Origin: Grifola frondosa
Taxonomy: Eukaryota > Basidiomycota > Agaricomycetes > Polyporales > Grifolaceae
NCBI GenBank assembly: GCA_001683735.1
Contig: LUGG01000019.1
Coordinates: 930,001 to 994,000 of the forward strand
Direction: 5' to 3'
Length of the DNA stretch: 64,000 bases
Of this stretch, positions 1 to 12,292 are shown piece after piece. Made by a program: the position numbers and the translations under genes. Within the stretch, counting starts at the first letter, position 1. Every line of letters begins with the position of its first letter. The notes beneath the pieces were generated by a model. That model made no database searches. It saw nothing but the letters and a program-made list of their open reading frames with translations, and was not told the origin of the DNA.

Positions 1-1040
1 CACTGAGTTTTCAGACTGACACACCTAGTAGCAAGATAGCCTGCTGATCACACAAGATCACACAGTGATAACTACAGCTGACTATAACAGTAGTCACAAT
101 GGCATTAGCAGCAGTTGAGGATAAGATATGAAGAATTAAGACACACTTGGTAGTTCGAGAAAACACCGGGGTAGTTGAGGAACTAAATCATCACATCAGA
201 GCAAGACCACATCAATATTATAGAACACACCACATGTAACTGAACTCACAATGTTTAGAAGTGATTTGATTGACACAGTAGCAGACACAGAGAGAAGCCG
301 AAGATGCAGTGTGTGGATGATGGGTGATAACAACAACGACAACGACAATGACAACGCAGCAGCGCCAAGTGACGATGAGGTGGCAACATTTTATTTATTG
401 ATATTTATTTATGCCAATTCCCAGGCACCGCAGTTCGCAGAGAGCCTTGCGAATGTGCATGGACAAAACCCTCCTCCTGATCGGAGTCGGGGACTCGAGC
501 TTATTAGGGACATATCAGCTGGCTGGATTTGATACTTATCCGGACCATTTCCCATGCATTTCCCAAGGTACAACAGCATAACATTGATAGCTTGATATAT
601 TCAACCAAAAGTCGATCGGTCCCGGCGCTTTCCGATCCCGTTATATGCATAAGAAAGCCTACCTGTCACGCGAATTTAAGGGATATTTCAAAGTCCGCAA
701 TATTTACCACAAATGAACATATTTCGCCATGTGTATTTTATCCTGTCCGAGTTCTGGATAGCAAGGCTATCTCGGCGGTGAAATTGCACATGTTTGGCTT
801 GGAGGTAAGGGCCAGCGGGATTGGTTATGCTGAATTGTAGCCAGAGCCACGATGGCTATGGTCCATGGAATGGCTTCTCAATTTTCTCGAAGAGTACGCT
901 ATGCACAGTAGTGTTGCCGCGGCTTCCGCTAGCAGCCAGCAATATTTATTAGTCGAAACCGAGCCGCCCATCGACTTGCTGAAAGTCGGCTTCCGGCGAG
1001 CCGACTTTCGGCTTATGTCAGCTAAGTAGCGACTTGGCGC
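1..1040. other. No recognisable gene
   Basis: Short open frames occur here (251-532 and 529-840 on plus), but they show no domain, no consistent splice pattern and no familiar motif. The first holds an AAC/GAC-rich simple repeat at about 330-360. I see nothing else in this stretch. Confidence 0.4.
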
Positions 1041-1044
1041 TCAC

Positions 1045-1900
1045 ATGAGCGCCCTGTTTTCGTCGAGCTCACTTCCCGCCGCCGCCGCCGCCTCCTCCAC
1101 ATCACGCGCCGCGCCATCCTCATCCCCTCGTCACCAGCCTCCGCGCTCGTCTTCAGCGTCAGCACCATCAACCTCCTCGCCTGTGCACTCGCCAAGTCCT
1201 ACGGCGCGTCCCGCGTCGTCGCGATCGACATCAACCAGAGTCGACTTTGCACGTGTGCAGGGCTTCCCCGAGCAGGTCTACTACCTGGAAAACAAGCGGA
1301 AATGACGGCCGGACAGTTCTTACAAGGGGCAGAGATGACACTGTTGAAGGTACGTCATCAAATCATTCCGATATACTAATGGGCTGTGTAGTGTGGGATC
1401 TACGTGCATTCAAAAAGCCTCTCGCGCGACACAATCTGAATTCATGGCGGACAAGGCGAAGGCGACCCACGAGCAGCTGCGCTGCGCCAAGGAGACCATC
1501 AGCGCCGCACTCGGCGAGTTCGTTCGGGACGGGGTTCGACGTCGTATCCGAGTGCACCGGCGCGGAGCCGTACATTCAGATATCCATATGCGTGAGTCCG
1601 CCCTGCGCATCTGAGTCCTAGTGTTGCTGATCTGAGATGATGACGCAGGCTGTTGTGACAGGTGGGAAGTTGATGCTCGCGGGCATGGGATCGAGGAATG
1701 TGGTGCTCCTGTCTGCCGCGGCGACGCGCGAGGTGGCCATCCACGTCATTCCGCTACGCATACATGTACCCGCGCTCGTGCTGCTCGCCTCAGGGAAGCT
1801 CCTGAACACCGAGAAGATCAACATGCACCGCTTCGCGCTGCAGGACACTGCGCGCATGTTCGAACTCTTCTCCGAAGCTGTGGCGACGACAGGAATATAA
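1045..1900 (+). pseudogene. Broken polyol (xylitol/sorbitol-type) dehydrogenase
   Basis: Pieces of a medium-chain zinc dehydrogenase (NAD-dependent xylitol, arabinitol or sorbitol dehydrogenase group) follow each other in the right order but in different frames. At about 1170-1245 there is the Rossmann end of the cofactor domain (GASRVVAIDINQSR), after which the frame shifts. At about 1525-1591 there is the GFDVVSECTG motif, then a plausible intron at 1592-1648, then VVTGGKLMLAGMGSRNV and, further on, HRFALQDTARMFEL. The catalytic zinc-binding N-terminal half is not visible, and the frame changes at least twice. This is a degraded gene fragment. Assignment to the superfamily is firm; xylitol versus sorbitol substrate cannot be decided. 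Confidence 0.75.
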
Positions 1901-1950
1901 CCCCTGCTGGCGAGGCGGACAACCCACGCCCCATTCCAAGCTCGGAGCTC

Positions 1951-2505
1951 ATGCACTCCTTCCCCCCGTCACGCCCTGCCCCGCCCCAACTAGCCCTCGC
2001 CTCGCCCGCACCTTCCCACACTCCCCAGTCCCCATATTCCTCGCCCGCGCCAACCCCTCGCAACGCTATGTGCATGCAAGAGCGTCGCAAACTCGCCCAA
2101 GCTCCTCCCATCTCTGTCGAGATTGCCATAATGCTGACACAGGATGTTGACATGGCGAACGCGCAGCCCGGACCGAGGCAGTACTCAAGCACACCGAGTT
2201 TCGCGATGTCGCCAGGGACGCTATCCACAGGATTGGCCCTGAGCTTAGGGACACTCCACGCAGTATATTCGAGTCACTTGGAGTCGAGTGAGTTGCAATG
2301 TCTTGTTTTCCTGATTTACATTCCTAACTTGGCTCTCTCGCAGTCTGCTTCAGGTCCTCGCAGGCGTTACAGCCACCCCTCTTGTGAACTCCGTACCAAA
2401 AGAGTTCACAATTGTCATGAACAATATCTCCTCCGATATGCCTACCCGTGTACTAGCCATCTACGCTCCCCCATGCCCACGCCTGTCCATCCCGACGCGG
2501 AGTGA
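1951..2505 (+). pseudogene. Unrecognised coding-like fragment
   Basis: This open frame lies just after the dehydrogenase remnant. The annotated frame is proline- and serine-rich and unconvincing. An alternative frame across about 2195-2500 reads like real protein (RDVARDAIHRIGPELRDTP, then VTATPLVNSVPKEFTIVMN) and is interrupted by a plausible intron at about 2289-2342. I do not recognise the family. It may be a piece of an unrelated gene next to the dehydrogenase remnant, and no intact start or stop can be assigned. Confidence 0.3.
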
Positions 2506-4440
2506 CACCACGTGACATTGGACATCCTCGTCGTGCTGCACAGTGTGCTGCCCCGCCCGTCCATATGATGGCCCACTCCCTGTATCCACCACCCGCACTG
2601 ACCCTGCGCCTGCTGGCCCATGCATAGCCCGCACGAATCGTCGATGGACACGCGGACGCATTGATGGATGGCCTCGACGAGGCGTGACATCACTCAATGC
2701 TGCAGCTCGCGCTGCGGCATGCAGGGCGGCACACGTGGGGAGTCATCGTGAAGTGATGCGCGGACACCGGTGAGTGTGCATCTATGCCGCACCCGTGCTG
2801 CCCCCTATGTTTGCGGACCCCGTACTAGCGCACGCGACTCATGCATGCAACATGCATGCCAACACGCTGACAGACGACCCCGACAAGTCGTGGTGCCACC
2901 ACTTGATGCCACGCAATGCCCTACACTGCGGGTGATCGTGAAGTGACGCACGGACACTGACTGGGGCCTGGTAAAAGTGCCGTGGTCAACGCGGACTGAC
3001 GCGGTTAGCGCTAAGGGCGTCTATTTGGCTACGCGGACTGACGCGAGCATTGACGCGGCGCTCTCACTAGAGACGGGAAAGGATATGATGATTCAGGCTG
3101 ATTCAGCATATGCCTTCACATATGCTATCCTTATTGTGACAATGATGAGCAGATATGCAATGCATGCCAATGTAGGTCACATAGCCTTATTTGTGCTGGC
3201 TGATTGGCTCACACCCTCAATATTTGATTGTAAACATATTCTATCTAATCAATATCTGAAGTGTCACAATTTATGTCCGCATTTTCAAAGGATATGCAGA
3301 GTCCGCAAATGGTCCGTCGTCTCTAGTGTCTGTAGTGTTAATGCGGACTGACGCGATGAGCAAGTATCTATTATATTCTATGAAATAAGATTACACTACA
3401 TGGTATCTCGTAGATTCATATGTATCTTATCTGTCTAGAAGAGCATTTGCAAATTATGGCATGCCAGTGTAAATTGCATAATTTAGTGACGAAGATCATA
3501 AATACACTATACAAAACTAGAATCTTACATGCTGTAGAGAACCAATATGAAGCCACTGCACTGATGCAGTATCACCGTGGTGGTTGTGCACCGATGTGGA
3601 CCGACGCGACATTAACGTGGCCATCCTGGGATCGATGCGGCAGTGACGCGAGACTAACGCGATCGACGCGGCAGCGACACGCGACTGACGCGATCGACGC
3701 GGCGTCGACGCGACACCGACGCGACAGTGACGCGGCAGTGACGCGACACTGATGCGGACCTACGCGAACGTCGACGCGGGACCTACGCGACCGACTATGT
3801 CGAAGTAACTCTACGACAAACTATGAGTAGACTAATAAAATAGATGAAAGGATAGGTCTCACCTAATGCCATCCTGCAGTTTGTATGCTCACTGCTATTA
3901 GCCACAATCATAACCAGCATTAATCACAATAGAAAACTTACTGATTCTTCGTGTACTCCATTGCCTACCTACACCGCCAGCCCGAGTCTATGCCGAACCG
4001 ATCGGGATACCCCACGTGTCCCACCTCCGCTACCCCGCTAGACACATATTCCGCTAGACGGCTCTACATGCAGAAGCCAATAGTACAGACCTATCCCTAC
4101 TGCTATGTATCTACACAATGCTAGCATGCTGTTTATATGCTGGCAGACATACCATCATGATTCCTTTTTTCCTCGGTTTTTTATTCTGTTCTGCTCATAC
4201 AATCCCTTTAATCTTACTATTAATACTGTCAAGAAGGACCCTTCACATAATTCCATTAACTCTAATAATACACATACATACCCCGTACTCTACCCGGCAA
4301 GAGCCTATTATGGTTCATCAGCCAAATCAATGCAAACCCTCTCATCCGTCATGCTCCCGAATCCATTTGCACATGCCGCACCAGCCCCATTGGCCCGTCT
4401 CCAACAGCGTCAACGCCGCGTCAAAACGAAGAACAGTTAG
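2506..4440. other. Non-coding stretch with GACGCG words
   Basis: No gene can be supported. The main features are three exact copies of a 13-mer (GCGGACTGACGCG) at 2991, 3033 and 3343, the last two enclosing an AT-richer segment, and the dense array of related words listed separately. Open frames here (2977-3351, 3420-3752, 4105-4440) show no recognisable motif. Confidence 0.45.
3596..3795. repeat. Degenerate GACGCG short-word array
   Basis: About 200 bp consist of variants of a 9-10 bp word of the form GACGCGRCA/CTGACGCGG. Copies differ in spacing and sequence, so it is a degenerate cluster rather than a clean microsatellite. The same word occurs at 2991-3060 and 3343-3355. The function is unknown; candidate explanations are expansion by slippage or a subterminal repeat of a DNA transposon whose genes are not visible here. 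Confidence 0.7.
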
Positions 4441-5068
4441 TCAGATGTTCTACCCGATGGACAGCTCCGACATCACTCACCAATCATGCCACTGTAAGTC
4501 ACAGCGACGAGGGCCTTCAATGCACTCTATGGTGAGTTTCCTATATACATATCAGATTAGTAGGAGTATTCATGTTAAAATGACTTCCCCAAACAGTGAT
4601 GTGGTCGCAGATGAACCACGGAGCATAACAGCTCAGGAAGGTATGTAACTAATAGCATCAATCCCCAGAACATTGACGCATCAAGATGCGGAGCACAACA
4701 CAGCTCGGGATTTCGTATGTATAGACACCCCGCAGCCTCACCTCAAACATCGTGAAGTCTCACTCACCTCAGTGTGGGATACTTCCGATACTCATGTAAG
4801 TGTCATTAGGCTTTCACGATTAGATGATCAACTCACCTATTCCATAGCATCACATCAATACTTGTCACCTCGCTATCCGGTAACACATTGTCCGAGAGGG
4901 GAGCGCAGACCATAATTGCGATGAGAGGAGGACCGATCAAAAATTGAGGTCATCACATGAGTTTCCTAATACTTCGTCGCCGCGCTCACTCCTGTCCATG
5001 CTTCCGCATGGATTCTGACAATTTCGAGCCCTCTCAGTACCCGGACAGCGACTGACGAGTGCCTCTAG

Positions 5069-5791
5069 ATGCAAATGACACCGAGCTCGCACTCAATGAG
5101 CCAGAGCCCAAGTGTCAGCGTTCTCGTCGGACGACATTCCATCAGTCCAGCAAGATCAATGCCAAGTATGAGAATATCACATACCACTCGATGGAGCTAA
5201 CCTTTCCATGCAGACATTTCTCGAGCGGAGGCGCTCTCGACTCACAAACCACTGATACCCAGTACTTTGGACAGCTCGAGGGTGGAGCGTCGGTAGATCT
5301 GAAAGGTCAGTGTGGTTCTTACGGGCCCGTCATGCAGCTACTCCCATATATTTTATAGCACAACTTCATCCTCACGGAATCACTTCGATTAACCACAAAG
5401 CAGAGCATCTCAAAGGTATGTTACTATTCATGCTGGTGACCTTGTTTCACGTTGACTTTCTGTGATAGATCCACCGTCAGACACACCGGCGCCGAAGTCA
5501 GACAATCCGTGCGGGAGCTGCGGAAGTCTCCACTCTCGAATGGCTGCAATCAATGAACACCGCTTTGAGTACCGGCGTCGGTGGCTCGAGGCGATGTATT
5601 ATGCCTTGGAGCTCGAAGATCTTCTCATATCCGAAGGGCTCCAGCTGCCATCACGAAGATGCCCTCATCTCATGGATTCTGATGCTTCCCCTTCATTTCT
5701 ACATGCGCCGTCAACCAACGTTGACGTTAAACAGGAATCATACGAGCGGGAGGTTCGTGCACTGAGGGGACACAAGCGGATGCGAGCATGA
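5069..5791 (+). CDS. 3' exons of an unrecognised multi-exon gene
   Basis: Four exons join in frame through canonical GT-AG introns: 5069-5165, 5214-5305, 5359-5415 and 5469-5791 (stop). The joined product has an acidic Ser/Thr-rich region, a short CGSCGS motif and then a helical segment (RRRWLEAMYYALELEDLL) before a basic C-terminus (RGHKRMRA). Further small exons upstream are likely back to about 4456 (segments at 4598-4640, 4673-4718 and 4729-4796 are bounded by good splice sites), but I could not fix the start. The stop is only about 40 bp from the stop of the convergent gene at 5831, so it may be a third gene of the DNA transposon, or a host gene beside it. The family is not recognised. 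Confidence 0.55.
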
Positions 5792-5830
5792 ATTATGTGA
5801 AGGAGTTGAAGTACATCATCAATATAAATT

Positions 5831-7242
5831 TTATTCATCATCGGATTCCTCGTCAGGGAGTGTATGATTCTCTGCGGGAGCTTCAACCATGTTACCAAAA
5901 TCACCCGTGCGTAAGACCTCGTCTACCTCTTTTTGAGAGACGGAAGGTCTTGCACTCGTAAGTGCATCGGCATTGACATTCTGGCCGGGGAAACTGGCAG
6001 TGTCTTTGTCGAGGACCTTGCTAAAAAGCCTATTGCAATATTAGGATATGAATTGCACTGTGGATCCTCCGAAACTTACTGCGTCAGCTTTGCCGGGTCA
6101 AATTGGGCCTTCTTGCACATTTGGGCGAGGCGTTTGTCGGTAATTGACCAGAACTTGGCATTTTTGGGGTGGCCACCAGTGTTGAATGCTGGAAATAGTT
6201 CGTGAGCCTGGTACTACCACCATGGAAAAACGTATAAACATACCAGAAATGCGACACGGGCACAAAGTTGTGATGTCACTGTGATATCGGTCTGAACTGT
6301 CTTCTTCCCAATTTTGCGCAATTCATTACACACTGTGATGATATGGTCAGCGCGTTCGGCATCGCAAGAGGCCTCAAGCTGTAATCAGTGTTAGTATCAT
6401 GCTGTCAACATCGACACCGACGTACCATCTTCTTGATCTCTGATTTTTGTGACGTGAAGCGCTTTTGCGCATACGCCACAATTTTCTCCCATTTGCCATC
6501 CTCCTCCTCGTGAATATTCGCAGGAAGGCCCCAACGCTTTTGTTGCACAATTTTCTGTAGTCAGCACACAATAAGTGCCGATACATTCCTCAATGAATCT
6601 GTCAACGCACCAGCAGTGTTTTGAGAGGCGGCGCACCATCGTACTCTGGGATGGAGGGTGAGAGAAGTATGCGAATCACATATTTATCAATATTTTTCTA
6701 CAACGTTGAGTCTGTCAGCTACGGGTGATACAAAGTCATGGTGCGCACTCACCTGCACACGTTCGGGTATCTCCAAATTGGTTTCTGACATGTTTGCCGT
6801 GGCTGTCATATGCTGATAAATGGATATCAGCATTGCGGCATTCATGACGTCGCGTTCATCATCATTGGCCTAAAGAAGTCAGCGTGCAGAGCCAATATCA
6901 GTCACACATGCATGATCGCTAATAGCGGAGACATACCTGAATCCATTTGCGCAGAAGTTCTTTACCTTCTGGCTTCAGTCGCTTGGCAGCAGCTTGTATA
7001 TCAAGATATTGCAGCTGGCTGTGACCGCGGCATTTAGCTGGAACCAGACGGGCAGGCAGCGCAGCATCATCCACTGAGGCATGCTGACTCGAATTCACAG
7101 AAGCAATTCCTGTGGGGTCAGAACCATCCGGGGCATCAGATGGATGTGATTCTGGCGATGAGTCCTCTGCTGGAGGAGAAGACCGAAGGTCCGTGCTATT
7201 AAGCCAGCTGGAAAATTCGTCAGAGGGTTGGACAGTGGCCAT
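5831..7242 (-). CDS. Transposon companion protein, seven exons, intact
   Basis: A complete model of 366 aa can be read: exons 7242-6937, 6869-6753, 6697-6611, 6554-6426, 6378-6244, 6207-6080 and 6029-5831, all with GT-AG introns and a continuous frame of 1101 nt. The N-terminus (about residues 1-70) is Ser/Asp/Pro-rich and probably disordered. The middle is helical and basic, with the segment EEDGKWEKIVAYAQKRF followed by KSEIKKM. The C-terminus is acidic (LPDEESDDE). Proteins with this W..I...A...R...IKK pattern are common in Agaricomycetes beside transposase genes (recollection, not searched). The ATG lies 211 bp from the divergent transposase ATG, which suggests a shared bidirectional promoter. 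A DNA-binding or accessory role, like TnpA of CACTA elements, is inference only. Confidence 0.72.
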
Positions 7243-7453
7243 TGCAAAAAAGGAGAGTGTCACAGGGGGATGTGACTCACTCGTTTCAGCCCGGCTTTGC
7301 TTGAAACTCCAAACACCACTCCAATTTAGTGGCGCATGACATGGCACGTCAGCGCAATCCACTCCCACCTGGTATGAATGCATAAACTCGCCCTGAACTG
7401 ATTGACCTAAACATATAAATGGTGCAGGCTTCGAGTCCGTTGATGAGAGCACG

Positions 7454-10400
7454 GTGCAGTGTGTTCTTTGTACCGCCAACAGCACTACCGACATTACGTT
7501 CACGCGCCGCAATGTGAAGAAGCACAGTGAATCTACCAGACATCGTGACGCTGTTAGACGGGATCAAGACAGAGCTGAACAGAGGGCTTACGAGAGTGCA
7601 CGCCAAGATCGGGATATTGGTCCGGCCACACTGTTGAGAGTCACTGAACCAGTGCAGAGAGCTGAGGCAAGTAAATCACCTGAAGAGCTTGATGTGCTAA
7701 GCTCCCTGTTTATGCTGGATGGGTGTATGGTGGACGAAGAGGGACAAGCAGTGACGTTTTCAGCTGGAGAAGTCGAAGATGAGCGAGAACGCACCCGCTT
7801 GCTCCGAGAGATCAAAAATCTTGACTTTCTTGAGCATGATCACAGTGCCCGACTATATGATTTTGAGTTATTCACTAAAGAGTCTGATGCCACCATCACC
7901 AATGTTGCCGCAGAGATGGAAGCACTTGGTGAGGGGGCCACATTTGCACCAGAAGAGACACTCACATTCATAATAGATCTGTCTGAAGACTCATCCGATG
8001 ATGAGAGCGCGTCCGACACTGAGGGCCCGAAAATGGATGCCCGGCATCCATGGTATCCCCATGGATCCAAAGTCGTAAGTATATAGGCATATATGCACAT
8101 ACTGAGAAGGAAGCTCACCGATCGCGATCATGAGATGTTCCTTCTCGACATGTTGGATAACATGCCTCGCCTCCGTCTCTCAAGTGACCACATCAAGTTC
8201 ATTTTATGGATTTTAAAGGAAGTAGGTGTACACGGAGTTCCTTCGTTCAATTTGTTTCGCAAGAGGCAAGATCAGATCAAGAAACTGGGAGGCACCCCAT
8301 CTGTTATGAAACACTCACCCACTGGGAATATATTCTATCAGAACCAACTTGCTAACCTGATTGCTATGGTGAGCAGACAATAACACGCACACAGCGCAGT
8401 GTAATACTGATTCACATGGTGTGCCAGGATTGGGCAAACCCAAAGACTCGAGCGCACCTTGAGCTATATCCGATCCGAACTTCCTCGGTCAGCGAATCAT
8501 ATCACGCTGGCAAGTGGGTCCGCGGCATTGACCCCGAGCTCCAAGCGCCAATGTGGGCAGACGGCAGCAAACATTACTACCTTGGGGAGCTGGCCCAGCT
8601 TGAGAATGGTGATCTGGTGGTCCCGAGGTGCTGGTATCATTACAAGTCTGGTGGAGAGGTCTATGCCGAGGCTTTCAAAGTGGAGGAGGATGAATTTGTA
8701 GGTACTTTGACTTTCACGCAGGCGACGCACAGCTGAATACCACTCGCAATAGTACACATACTTACGGTGCAGCCGGAAACCTTGATTGAGATTCAAAGTT
8801 CCTCGTTGCGTCACAATCTTTATGACCTGGATGGCCATCTATCTCCAGAGAAGAGCTTTGCACGTAAGCTTCATTTTACAATCTTGGGTGCTGTGCAAAT
8901 TAACATGTCAGCTGGGTTAGAACCCCTGCCAAACGGTGTTTATACTGGAATGAACCCTCTTCGCATAACAGCTCGCGGGTGCCCCATGTATTCATGCTTC
9001 GTCAAGCTCTGGGGCGATGGTGTCTCGGGAAAACCAAAGCAAGCAGTACAACGAGCACACTAACGTCTATGTCGCCCATGCCAATCTTCCACATGCCAAG
9101 TTATCTCAAGAATATTTCGTGCGCTTTTGTTCCACATCACCCAGTGCTTCAGCGGGCGAGCAGTTTGATGCTATTGTCGCGGACATCACGTTGCGTTACT
9201 ACGGCTTTCACTCATCTTGATGCAACTGACATGGTACATTACAGTGGTGATGAGACTTGGCATGGTGCGTATGACTGTGAAATGCATGAGGAAATCTTGT
9301 TCCGCATTATTCCACATTGTTTACCTGCAGATAACCCCCAGCAATCCGAGATATGCTCACATGTCGGCTTGAATGGCAACTTGTGGTGCCGCAAATGTTT
9401 GCTAGGGGGATCCGAGCTGGAGCGAGCCGCTGATGGAGTTATGAACAACATTTCTCGGTATGTACCGACATATTATGTATGAGCCTTAATACTTCTGCTT
9501 GCTTGTGCAGCCTGGTCCACCTCGCACTGCTGGCGTCACGACTCAAGCTATTATTCGCCAAATTCACACCGCGGGACGTGGCGTTGCAAATGCTGTTTCG
9601 GCGCTGCAAACTCAATCAGGCATTAAAGACAAGCTCGCCGAGTTCTGGATTCAGAAGCTGCTGGAGCACGCAGGACAGCTGCGGGTGATCCGACTGCAGA
9701 ACCGTCACACACGCGACCAACATTTGAACATTGCTCGCAACCCGGACAGAGCGAAGATCATTAGCGAAATTGAAGATGAGATTGAGGCTGAGATGGTTGG
9801 TTGGCTGATGACGCAGCCTCCCGAAAGCTATGCGGCACTGCCTGTAGACTCCCGTGAGCCTGCTATTATCATTGTATCAATGGAGGCCTGACGCTTGCAC
9901 TCAGCGCTCAGACTGCAGCTACGTTCCGGCGACCATTACAATGCACTGCTTACCTACCCAAGTATGTCCGACCCTGGCTCTGGATTCCCACGTTGCTCAC
10001 CGGTATGCTCATAGCATTAGATGTTCATCGCGACACCCAGTGGAATTATTGCATACATATCTGCTAGGGCAGGATAAGTATGTATGGCACCTGTGTTCAT
10101 CTGTCTGGACCCCGAAGCAGAGCGAGATGTTCGCAACCCGCCTCCAATCATCATCCATCGATGGACTGTCATTACCGCCAATTCGTGCTGCTTACATCGT
10201 TCAATACAAGAACAATCTTATCGGAAAACACTTCAAAGCCATCCAGCAAGTAGGATTTTTCCATCTAGATGACAGTCTATGCAGTCAGGAAATCCAACAG
10301 CTATGGAAGACCACTGGGGAACTTGGTGCCCTTCTGTGGTATCCGATCATCGACAATATGGACGAGTATCTGGCACGTTTTTTTCCCTTCTCATCTCGCC

Positions 10401-12081
10401 CGATCTCTCATTGCACACATTGATATTTTCAGGCCGATATGAAGATACTTATTGACAATTTACTTGATGTCTGGTCTCGCATCGACCCGAAGCGCATCTT
10501 CGTCAAACCGAAGTTACATATTCTATCCCACATTTTAGACGACATCCGCCATCATGGCCCCGCTGGACTCTATTCCACAGAGATCTTCGAATGCTTCAAT
10601 GCGATCTTCCGGATGTGCAGTGTTCTGTCTAACCACCAAGCACCAAGCAGGGATATAGCTTGGGCATGTGCCGACATGGACCGCTTTAAGCACCAGATCA
10701 GCGGCGGTTGGTGGCAGTTGCCAGATGGCTCCCATGTTCAAGCTGGCCCCAAAGTTCGTGCGTATTTCAACAACACCCATCTTCAGCGTCATCTCGGCTA
10801 TGTTGAACATGAAAACCCACCTGCCGGTATGTCAATCTACCTTACCCAACTTGCATGCTGCTGACTTTGATTATCAGGCACTATACGCCGTAAAAAGACC
10901 GTCTGCGAAGCGGTCACCTGGGAACAACTGACGCATGGCAAGGAACGTCAGTGCCTTGCCTCACGATTTGCCAAGGAGAGCTCATGGTTCCGGGTGAAGT
11001 CTGTCACATCGCAGCACGGAGACTTGTGCCATCCTGGTTCATGGGTGTTCGGAGATCACACGGTATGTATGTCACGAGTTTTATTGCAACGAACTATTAA
11101 CTTGAAGGTTTGGGCAGGGAGTGACAGTTGTCGGACGGATTGTTGACATCCTACAACGCGCTGATGCTGGTCCGAGTGCGGACAGGGGCAAATGTTTTTT
11201 ATTGGAGAGATTCATGTTGTGCAACAGCAGGCACCCGCACTACAACATGCCGGAACTCGTACAGGCTGATGAAGATGACCGATATGTGGTGCTGAACCCG
11301 CCGGTATGTGCCCAACATGATGTGTTATCTCAAGTTGACATGCACAACAGTCTGTCGCATTCATCATGAACGCGCAACACAATTGTTTCGACGGCAAATG
11401 CAGCGCCACCGGGCGCCATGCCCGTCATCAAGAGAGAAGCGACACACACTTGAAGACGAATTCATTGAGCACACAGACAACAAAAGTTACATACTCAACA
11501 TGCATGCCCTCCACAATGCAGCCTTAATTCGCCAATTACTGCCGCGACATTTGTCTGTACCAAAGCAATACCTAACGAACTGCACGGAGGAGCACAAGAT
11601 CATGGCGGCGAAGCTGCGAACCGTACAAGAAGCAGCACGGCTCAAAGCAGTGGCGGCTCGCCATGATCGTGCCACAGCTAAAAAAGCGGCGAAGCAAGGG
11701 GATGGTGCGGAACTGCCAGCGGAGCAGGTGATGATGGGATGGGGCCGGAGGACAGGGAAGTGTTGGTGCTGGGAGCAATGGCGCATCGAGGCTCTTGGGG
11801 TTCGGGCCAAGTGGGGATAGCGGATGTGTTACCAGCGTGGTTGGGAGCAATGTGGACATATTACCTGCAACGCCGGCAGGCGACCGATGCCGCGTCCACG
11901 ATATGGAGGTGCCGCATTAGCAGCGGCGGCAGATGGAGATGTACATCAGCAAAAAGTCGCTCATACGATAACTCATGCAAGTGCTTACCAGCATTCTCAA
12001 TCCGGCAGTCGACGCCATGAGGCTACCGGACGTCGCGCGCTTGCCGGAGCTTACCAGCCACTGGCGGAGTCCGGTGTGTAG
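7454..12081 (+). CDS. CACTA-like transposase, frame-disrupted
   Basis: This is a large multi-exon transposase of a type frequent in Agaricomycete genomes. Well-supported exons are 7454-8074, 8114-8368, 8428-8697, 8773-8863, 8912-9189 and 9245-9457, with later ones through 9534-9870, 10439-10826, 10878-11060 and 11836-12081 (stop). The N-terminus has a zinc-finger-like C3-C6-H24-H30. Next come FLLDMLDNMPRLRLSS, a YNEHTNVYVAHANLPH block, PADNPQQSE with SHVG and CRKC, a LLHTYLLG block and KPKLHILSH with STEIFECFNAIFR, the usual order in the family. The likely job is cutting and strand transfer at the element ends. The frame is broken by single-base indels near 9030-9033 (A run), 10036 (C run) and about 11438. 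Whether it is dead or mis-sequenced is open. The exact subfamily name (Plavaka group or a relative) is not certain. Confidence 0.75.
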
Positions 12082-12118
12082 CATACGAGTGACTATAAGA
12101 ACATACATACTATATAAA

Positions 12119-12234
12119 TTCCTGTAATATATTTTAGGCCACTGCATTCACTCTGTGGAGTCCCTGTAATATATTTTATTCCACTTGATTCACTCTGTAG
12201 AGTTCCGGTAATACATGTTATTCCACTCTGTGAG
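12119..12234. repeat. 42-bp subterminal tandem repeats
   Basis: Two full units (12119-12160 and 12161-12202) and a partial third (12203-12234) share the pattern TTCCTGTAATATATTTTA followed by CATTCACTCTGTGGAG. They start 38 bp after the transposase stop codon. Short tandem repeats just inside the ends are typical of CACTA-type elements, where they bind transposase proteins. I could not find a matching terminal inverted repeat on the left side, so the element limits are not fixed. Confidence 0.65.
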
Positions 12235-12292
12235 TCGAAGTTCACTGCTCGGAAATGCTAAACATTGAATACACAAATAGACATACTTACAA

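Larger units (their letters stand above)
4456..12250 (+). mobile_element. Probable CACTA-like DNA transposon (ends unresolved)
   Basis: The unit contains a divergent pair, a minus-strand companion gene and a plus-strand transposase, separated by 211 bp, followed by 42-bp subterminal repeats. A plus-strand gene of unknown function converges on the companion gene with 40 bp between stops and may belong to the element. No target-site duplication or terminal inverted repeat was found by eye, so both outer limits are provisional. Confidence 0.5.

Noticed and set aside
1363..1744. Minus-strand open frames over the dehydrogenase remnant
   Set aside because: They are shadows of the GC-rich plus-strand coding remnant; the plus strand has the family motifs.
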